Assembly (NCBI GenBank): GCA_943355055.1
Contig: CALREA010000011.1
Span: forward strand, 1 to 35,343
Direction of reading: 5' to 3'
Source of the DNA: Candidatus Peribacteria bacterium
Lineage (GTDB): Bacteria; Patescibacteriota; Gracilibacteria; UBA1369; UBA12463
Length of the DNA: 35,343 bases
The notes under the pieces: model-generated
Told to the model about the DNA's origin: nothing
What the model saw: only the letters and a program-made list of their open reading frames with translations
Databases searched by the model: none
Shown: positions 30,004 through 35,343 of the stretch, piece after piece
Position numbering within the stretch: position 1 is the stretch's first letter
Layout: each line of letters opens with the position of its first letter
Translations under genes and position numbers: made by a program

Positions 30004-30285
30004 ATGGAAAAGGAATTATACACAACATCGATGAACGAGCTCTATGAAGCCATCTTGAAGCTCAAGAACAAAAATGAATGTCAAAAGTTCTTCCGTGACC
30101 TGTGTACGCTTTCCGAACTACAGACCATGTCCGAGCGCCTCCAAGTCGCAAAACAAATTCAAAAAGGAACACCATACCGAACCATCGCCGAAAAAACCGG
30201 CTCGAGTACGGCCACCATCACGCGCGTAGCCCATTGGCTCCATCATGGAGAAGGTGGCTACAAACTGGCGTTGCATCGCGTCTAA
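30004..30285 (+). CDS. yerC: YerC/YecD family TrpR-related DNA-binding protein
   Basis: 93 aa; ELYEAILKLKNKNECQKFFRDLCTLSELQTMSERLQVAKQIQKGTPYRTIAEKTGSSTATITRVAHWL. Confidence 0.9.
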   Translation: MEKELYTTSMNELYEAILKLKNKNECQKFFRDLCTLSELQTMSERLQVAKQIQKGTPYRTIAEKTGSSTATITRVAHWLHHGEGGYKLALHRV

Positions 30286-30317
30286 ACGCGAATACATACA
30301 CCACAGAAACCATCTTT

Positions 30318-30352
30318 CCCGCATCGACCAACGATATCTGCGGGATTTTTAT
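30318..30352 (+). terminator. Rho-independent terminator after yerC
   Basis: CCCGCA (30318-30323) ... TGCGGG (30339-30344) followed by ATTTTTAT. Confidence 0.65.
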
Positions 30353-30376
30353 ATATATATTTTACAAAACGTATCC

Positions 30377-31054
30377 ATGAAAACTACAGAAACATCATCA
30401 CCTGTTACGCAGGAAAATACAGCAACGGGACGACAGCTTCAAATTGGAGTTATGGGATCAGCCGCAGATCTGAAGTATGAAAATCTACAAAATCTGGCCG
30501 AAGAAATAGCTACAAACCTCAAATATGATAACCGAATTCAGGATTTGGCGGAAGAAACCGGCTACTGGATAGCAAAAAATGGAGCAACGCTCCTTTTTGG
30601 CGCAGAAAAAGACTATGACTCACTTTCTACAGCGGCATGTAGAGGCGCAAAAAGAGGCGGAGGCACAACTGTTGGAGTGACCTATGGGAAAGGATTAAAT
30701 GACACATACGAAAAAGAGAATGTGGACGTCATCATTGCATCAGCACAAGAGCGTGGTGGTGGCCGAGAAGCCGTTCTCGTAACAAGTTGCGACGGAGTTA
30801 TAGCCATCAGTGGTGGCTCAGGAACGCTGACAGAAATGGCTATAGCCTACCAGGCCAGCAGACCAATCGTAGCCCTTCAGGGCACAGGAGGCTGGAGTGA
30901 CAAACTGGCAGGACAGTATCTGGATGCCAGAAATCGCATCCTTGTTGAAGTTGCGAAAAGTCCCAAAGAAGCCGTTGAACTCATAATAGCTCGCGTGAGA
31001 GAAATGGCTCTATGGAAGTACTGCGATTATTCAAAAATACCAAATAAATTATAA
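30377..31054 (+). CDS. LOG/SLOG (TIGR00725-like) Rossmann-fold protein
   Basis: LQIGVMGSAADLKY, GYWIAKNGATLLFGA, VISGGSGTLTEMAIAYQASRPIVAL-type motif (AISGGSGTLTEMAIAY). Start set to MKTTETSS (30377), after the terminator. Confidence 0.8.
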   Translation: MKTTETSSPVTQENTATGRQLQIGVMGSAADLKYENLQNLAEEIATNLKYDNRIQDLAEETGYWIAKNGATLLFGAEKDYDSLSTAACRGAKRGGGTTVGVTYGKGLNDTYEKENVDVIIASAQERGGGREAVLVTSCDGVIAISGGSGTLTEMAIAYQASRPIVALQGTGGWSDKLAGQYLDARNRILVEVAKSPKEAVELIIARVREMALWKYCDYSKIPNKL

Positions 31055-31058
31055 CACT

Positions 31059-32366
31059 ATGAAACGCTCAGAAACCCCCGCATCAACATCCGCAGCAGGC
31101 TGCTGCTTCGCCATCAATCCACCGGAAAATGTACCAAAGAACGAAAAGTACATTATGGTCTATCCATACAGCGACCCAGCAATTCCGTTTGAAATGCTTA
31201 CTCCGGAACAAATTACATTTTACTTCCACGTAACAAACAAGACGGGAAAGCCATCAACGCTACCCCTTCTCGGTGGTCCTCAGAAGCCAACATGTGCCGC
31301 CAACTGCTCCGGATGTTACTTCCAAACACTTCCCCCATATGAAATCGATCCGGAAACCGCGAAAAAAGTTGCAGCGGATTTCCGTGAACGAGGCTACGAT
31401 ATTGGGCTCATCACCGCAGATAGTTTCTCAGATATCGCCCTCAATGATATTTCGCAAGCGGGGTCGGCCTTCCGTTATGAAATAACAAAACAAAATGGAA
31501 ACGCCTGGACCAGTGGCAACCTCCTCTCTCGTGGCGGCTCATCGGACAGACTCGACAAGGGATGGGAGCTCGGCTATGGCATTATTACCATATCGCTCTA
31601 CAACACCGTGCTCGATCACCCTATGAAGGGTGTTCCGCGCACCGAACCCATTATCCGCACAATAAGTAACATCAAGGACTGGAACCGTACACGCTTCCCT
31701 AATGGCGGAGGCTACGACATTATCACCACGCAACTCATTAGCAGCAAGTCGTGTAATATCGAATCAATGAGAAAAGTGGCTCAATGGTGCCTGGAAAATG
31801 GGATCCGCGTCTGTAGATTCAACGCCTTCGCCAACTTCATGAACCAGGAAGAAATGCAGAAGTTCGAGCTCACCGCAGGAGACATTAAGCGATTTTGGAT
31901 ATCACTTGCACAACTCCAAGAAGAATTTCTCGACACCCCGCTGCAATTCGGAGTCAGTGAAGATATGTCGGCAACAGGAATAGAAAATTGCATTCCCTAC
32001 TTCAATCCGAAAGACGGCTGGGAGAAGTTCGACCCGGAAAATCCGTATTGGTGTCGAGCCGGATACCGGTTATTCTCGATCAATTCGATCACCGATGTCG
32101 TAAGTAGAAAAGCCAAACTGGCCATCACAGGATGCGTAGACAACTGGAGCAAGGCGCCAATCGGAGAAGTTCTTATAGACAGCGAAACAGGAAAATACTA
32201 TCCAACATTCAATGTCGAAGCCATAGAAATTCTACGTGCAGCCATCGTAAACAAAACCATCTCAACGTGCTGGGGCGGCGTAGGAAATCCAAACGGCAAA
32301 GAAGACACGAGAGGCATGATACCAAGCTCGGCAGATGAAAAAGATATTTTTGAAACAATAAAATAG
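31059..32366 (+). CDS. Radical SAM-like enzyme with additional C-terminal cysteines
   Basis: 435 aa; KPTCAANCSGCYF fits CX3CX2C; further conserved-looking Cys in GIENCIPYF, YWCRAGYRLF, AITGCVDNW and ISTCWGG; 4-nt gap to the upstream LOG gene. Confidence 0.7.
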   Translation: MKRSETPASTSAAGCCFAINPPENVPKNEKYIMVYPYSDPAIPFEMLTPEQITFYFHVTNKTGKPSTLPLLGGPQKPTCAANCSGCYFQTLPPYEIDPETAKKVAADFRERGYDIGLITADSFSDIALNDISQAGSAFRYEITKQNGNAWTSGNLLSRGGSSDRLDKGWELGYGIITISLYNTVLDHPMKGVPRTEPIIRTISNIKDWNRTRFPNGGGYDIITTQLISSKSCNIESMRKVAQWCLENGIRVCRFNAFANFMNQEEMQKFELTAGDIKRFWISLAQLQEEFLDTPLQFGVSEDMSATGIENCIPYFNPKDGWEKFDPENPYWCRAGYRLFSINSITDVVSRKAKLAITGCVDNWSKAPIGEVLIDSETGKYYPTFNVEAIEILRAAIVNKTISTCWGGVGNPNGKEDTRGMIPSSADEKDIFETIK

Positions 32367-32371
32367 CAGTT

Positions 32372-32418
32372 CAAAAAAAACCGGAGGTGGTGGTAAAAAA
32401 ATAACAATCCATCACCTC
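32372..32418 (-). terminator. Rho-independent terminator for the uvrB operon (minus strand)
   Basis: GAGGTGGTGG (32384-32393) pairs with CCATCACCTC (32409-32418), 10 bp with one G-U; on the minus strand it is followed by CGG and a run of eight T. Confidence 0.7.
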
Positions 32419-32427
32419 ATCCGAAAA

Positions 32428-32544
32428 TCATTCAAAAAAATCAGGAGTGACCCTTTTCAGAGCCACCCCGAGGCCGAAGCCATACATCAGCATTATAGCA
32501 AAAATCGAAAAAAACAATAGAAGACCTGAGGCACTAACGCTCAA
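32428..32544 (-). CDS. Possible 38-aa single-TM small protein overlapping the preceding gene
   Basis: TTG start at 32544 with AGGGA 8 nt upstream; SVSASGLLLFFSIFAIMLMYGFGLGVALKRVTPDFFE; ends before the terminator. Confidence 0.3.
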   Translation of the reverse strand: MSVSASGLLLFFSIFAIMLMYGFGLGVALKRVTPDFFE

Positions 32545-33154
32545 GAAATCTATCCCTAATCCATTTAGAAACAAAATAGGTTGTGGCAATGAGCTGATCT
32601 TTGTCTTGAGCTGTTGGCGCAATTTCAACGGCATTACGATGCCACATACGAATCTCTTCAATAATAGAGAAAACCCTACGTTTTGGATCGGAATATACTT
32701 CACAAAATATAGGGCCGCGGAGTACATGGGCAGCATAAGCACTTGGATATAATATTTTGCTCTCGGCATAGTCGAAAGGATGTAAATCAAGAGCCTGCAT
32801 AATCAATGGAGCTAGATGTCGCCGAACCCTGACAATGGACTCAAAATTACGCCTTTCATGTTCCTCAAACATCGCAAGTACCGTGCGCCCAAACCGCTCC
32901 GCAGGCTCATCAGAAACTCCATCACGTTGATTCGTGGCGATAAACCGATCCTCAGAAGGCATCAACATATCGTCATAAAATACCTGTTTCGCACATTCCA
33001 AAAGCACTTCTGCCATTTCTCGACGAACAATCAAATCATCCGTAAGTCCACGATCAGCCAACATATCCAAAGCGCGATTAGAATTTCTCCTAACCTTATC
33101 AGGGTCAAGAACCGCAACCAGATCACCTATTTCAGTCAACAATTGCGTACTCAT
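32534..33154 (-). CDS. Hypothetical protein translationally coupled to uvrB
   Basis: 206 aa; start ATG overlaps the uvrB stop as ATGA (33151-33154). Confidence 0.75.
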   Translation of the reverse strand: MSTQLLTEIGDLVAVLDPDKVRRNSNRALDMLADRGLTDDLIVRREMAEVLLECAKQVFYDDMLMPSEDRFIATNQRDGVSDEPAERFGRTVLAMFEEHERRNFESIVRVRRHLAPLIMQALDLHPFDYAESKILYPSAYAAHVLRGPIFCEVYSDPKRRVFSIIEEIRMWHRNAVEIAPTAQDKDQLIATTYFVSKWIRDRFLER

Positions 33155-35121
33155 ACCATCATTTTTTTAAGCTCCTCAATCTGATCCCTCAGCTCAGCCG
33201 CTTTCTCAAACTCGAGATTTTCGCTAGCCAACTCCATCTGCGACTCGAGCATGTGGACTACTTGACCCACCTCGCTCTTCGGAATCTTCTTCGCATCGAA
33301 CTTCTTCACATCTTCTTTCTTGCGGCCCATAGCGATATCTTTGATCGCCTTAATAATCGTTTGAGGAGTAATGCCATGCTCCTTGTTGTATGCCACCTGA
33401 ATCGCGCGTCGTCGCTCCGTCTCTCCAATAGCCATCGTCATCGCAGCGGTCATACGATCAGCGTAGAGAACCACCGTTCCGTTGATATTACGGGCCGCAC
33501 GTCCGATCGTCTGAATCAGCGCGGGACCCGAACGCAGGAATCCTTCTTTATCCGCATCCAGGATCGCTATAAACGACACCTCCGGCAGATCCAAACCTTC
33601 TCGAAGTAAGTTAATACCTACGATCACGTCCAGCACACCCAGACGCAACTCACGCAGGATCTCAATACGCTCCATGGTATCGATATCCGAATGTAAGTAC
33701 TTCACTTTCACGCCGGCATCCACGAGAAACTCGGTCAGATCCTCAGAAGATCGCTTGGTCAACGTGGTAATCAACGTACGCTCGCCCATCTTGATGCGCT
33801 CCTGAATCATATTCAAAATATCATCAATCTGATGCTTAGTTGGTCGCACCTCAACCACCGGATCAATAAGCCCCGTAGGACGGATAACCAGATCCACAAT
33901 TTTATCAGGATCCATCGCAACCGCACCCATTTCATACTTCGCCGGTGTAGCCGAAACATACACCGCTTGATTAATATGCTTCTCAAACTCTTCAAATTTC
34001 AACGGCCTGTTATCATGCGCCGATGGCAGACGGAAACCATAATCGATAAGCGTCTGTTTACGAGAATAATTTCCATTAAACATACCTCCAATCTGCGGAA
34101 TCGTAATATGCGACTCATCTACAATGAGCAAGAAGTCGTCCGGGAAGTAATCCAACAATGTCGCTGATTGTTGTCCCGGTTCTCGATCCGCCAAATACCT
34201 CGTATAGTTCTCAATACCGCTACAGTAACCCGTTTCTTGCAACAGTTCCAAATCATACTCCGTACGAGTTTTCAACCGCTCCGCCTCCACAATTTTTCCC
34301 ATTTTCAGAAACTCACTATGGCGAATTTCCATATCCGTACGAATTTTTTCCACGGCATTTTTAATCTTCTCCGGAGTCGTCACATCATGTTTCGCCGGGA
34401 ATATTGTTACCGACTTCAAATCGGTAATTACCTCACCCGTAATGAAATCCACCTCACAAATTTTCTCTATCTCATCCCCAAAAAACTCAACACGATACAC
34501 CGTATCCTTGTGCGGCGGAAAGATCTCCACGCTATCACCGAGCACATGGAACATACCCTGCTTGAACTCCATGTCCGAACGGCGGTACTGGATATCCGTG
34601 AGATGCCTGAGCAATTTATCTCTCTTCCTCTCTTCTCCTACCTTCAATTCAATAGCTAACTGTGAGTACGACGACACATCACCCAAACCATAAATACACG
34701 AGACAGAAGCCACGATTAACGTATCTTTTCTCGTCAATAAGTTTACCGTCGCTGCATGTCGGAACTTTTCAATCTCTTCATTGATCGAAGCATCTTTTTC
34801 AATATACGTATCCGACGCCGGCATATACGCCTCCGGCTGATAATAATCGTAATACGAGACAAAGTAGCTCACCGCATTATCCGGAAAGAGTTCCTTGAAC
34901 TCCGTGCATAGTTGCGCGGTCAACGTCTTGTTGTGAGCCAGAATCAGCGTAGGCTTCTGCAGTTGCTGAATCATATTCGCCATCACAAACGTCTTGCCCG
35001 TCCCCGTAGCACCCAGCAGCACCTGATCGCGCATGCCGGTTTTGGCGTTACGCACGAGCTTCTCGATCGCCTTCGGCTGATCCCCTTTCGGCTGATATGG
35101 TGAAACAAGTTTAAATTGCAT
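33151..35121 (-). CDS. uvrB: Excinuclease ABC subunit B
   Basis: FKLVSPYQPKGDQPKAIEKLV, LLGATGTGKTFVMAN, YYDYYQPEAYMP, LLREGLDLPEVSFIAILDADKEGFLRS, IQTIGRAARN. Start set to MQFKLVSP (35121). Confidence 0.97.
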   Translation of the reverse strand: MQFKLVSPYQPKGDQPKAIEKLVRNAKTGMRDQVLLGATGTGKTFVMANMIQQLQKPTLILAHNKTLTAQLCTEFKELFPDNAVSYFVSYYDYYQPEAYMPASDTYIEKDASINEEIEKFRHAATVNLLTRKDTLIVASVSCIYGLGDVSSYSQLAIELKVGEERKRDKLLRHLTDIQYRRSDMEFKQGMFHVLGDSVEIFPPHKDTVYRVEFFGDEIEKICEVDFITGEVITDLKSVTIFPAKHDVTTPEKIKNAVEKIRTDMEIRHSEFLKMGKIVEAERLKTRTEYDLELLQETGYCSGIENYTRYLADREPGQQSATLLDYFPDDFLLIVDESHITIPQIGGMFNGNYSRKQTLIDYGFRLPSAHDNRPLKFEEFEKHINQAVYVSATPAKYEMGAVAMDPDKIVDLVIRPTGLIDPVVEVRPTKHQIDDILNMIQERIKMGERTLITTLTKRSSEDLTEFLVDAGVKVKYLHSDIDTMERIEILRELRLGVLDVIVGINLLREGLDLPEVSFIAILDADKEGFLRSGPALIQTIGRAARNINGTVVLYADRMTAAMTMAIGETERRRAIQVAYNKEHGITPQTIIKAIKDIAMGRKKEDVKKFDAKKIPKSEVGQVVHMLESQMELASENLEFEKAAELRDQIEELKKMMV

Positions 35122-35203
35122 GCAACCTATCCTACACCATTTCAGGTGGCCAAGACAAGCCAAATATTCACATCAGGTGTATTTTTTAAGCTTCAAAAGA
35201 TAT

Positions 35204-35343
35204 TTAATCCACCGATTTCACATCCATCCTATCGTGCAAATAATGAAAAAAATGCAACATTGACAAGGTAAGTGAAGAATCCTGAGAAAGTCCCGGCGCA
35301 TAATAAGCAGAAAAATCATCATGGGTCATTTCAATATCCATAT
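35204..35343 (-). CDS. Partial CDS (3' end), hypothetical
   Basis: Minus-strand reading MDIEMTHDDFSAYYAPGLSQDSSLTLSMLHFFHYLHDRMDVKSVD*, open to the window edge; missing from the ORF track. Confidence 0.5.
   Translation of the reverse strand, partial: MDIEMTHDDFSAYYAPGLSQDSSLTLSMLHFFHYLHDRMDVKSVD

Noticed and set aside
30245-30376. N-terminal extension of the LOG-family ORF
   Set aside because: Overlaps the yerC 3' end and the terminator hairpin; ATG 30377 begins just before the conserved domain.

Overview
The window looks like a chromosomal segment of a candidate-phylum bacterium, possibly Peregrinibacteria-like; that is inference only, since no rRNA is present. Its backbone is a dispersed de novo pyrimidine locus: pyrF, pyrE, pyrK, pyrD, pyrC, pyrB and carA. 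Housekeeping genes include a P-type cation ATPase, a DUF167 protein, rsmA, ahcY with a PfkB/adenosine-kinase-like gene, a dnaQ-dinG fusion, yerC and uvrB. Accessory material between them comprises a zincin-like metalloprotease, a RelE-type toxin-antitoxin pair, a propeller-GDPD fusion, a LOG/SLOG protein next to a CX3CX2C radical-SAM enzyme, and several orphan proteins. The most interesting points are: (1) a two-gene protein-sorting locus, in which an NHL-propeller lipoprotein ends in a PEF-CTERM-like signal and is followed immediately by its own exosortase/archaeosortase; (2) a pyrB 3'-end remnant about 3 kb from the intact pyrB, diverged mostly at synonymous sites; (3) a remnant of a paralog just upstream of the 15.1-16.2 kb orphan gene; (4) a DnaQ-DinG fusion whose helicase motifs I, II and VI are degenerate; (5) the LOG/radical-SAM pair; (6) a palindrome at the predicted yerC transcription start; (7) several -10 boxes 6-8 nt from start codons, suggesting leaderless mRNAs. 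The ORF track misses two edge-truncated genes (1-1292 and 35204-35343, minus strand) and contains many antisense shadow ORFs. No tRNA, rRNA, CRISPR array or transposase was recognised. All family assignments are from reading motifs, with no database search.
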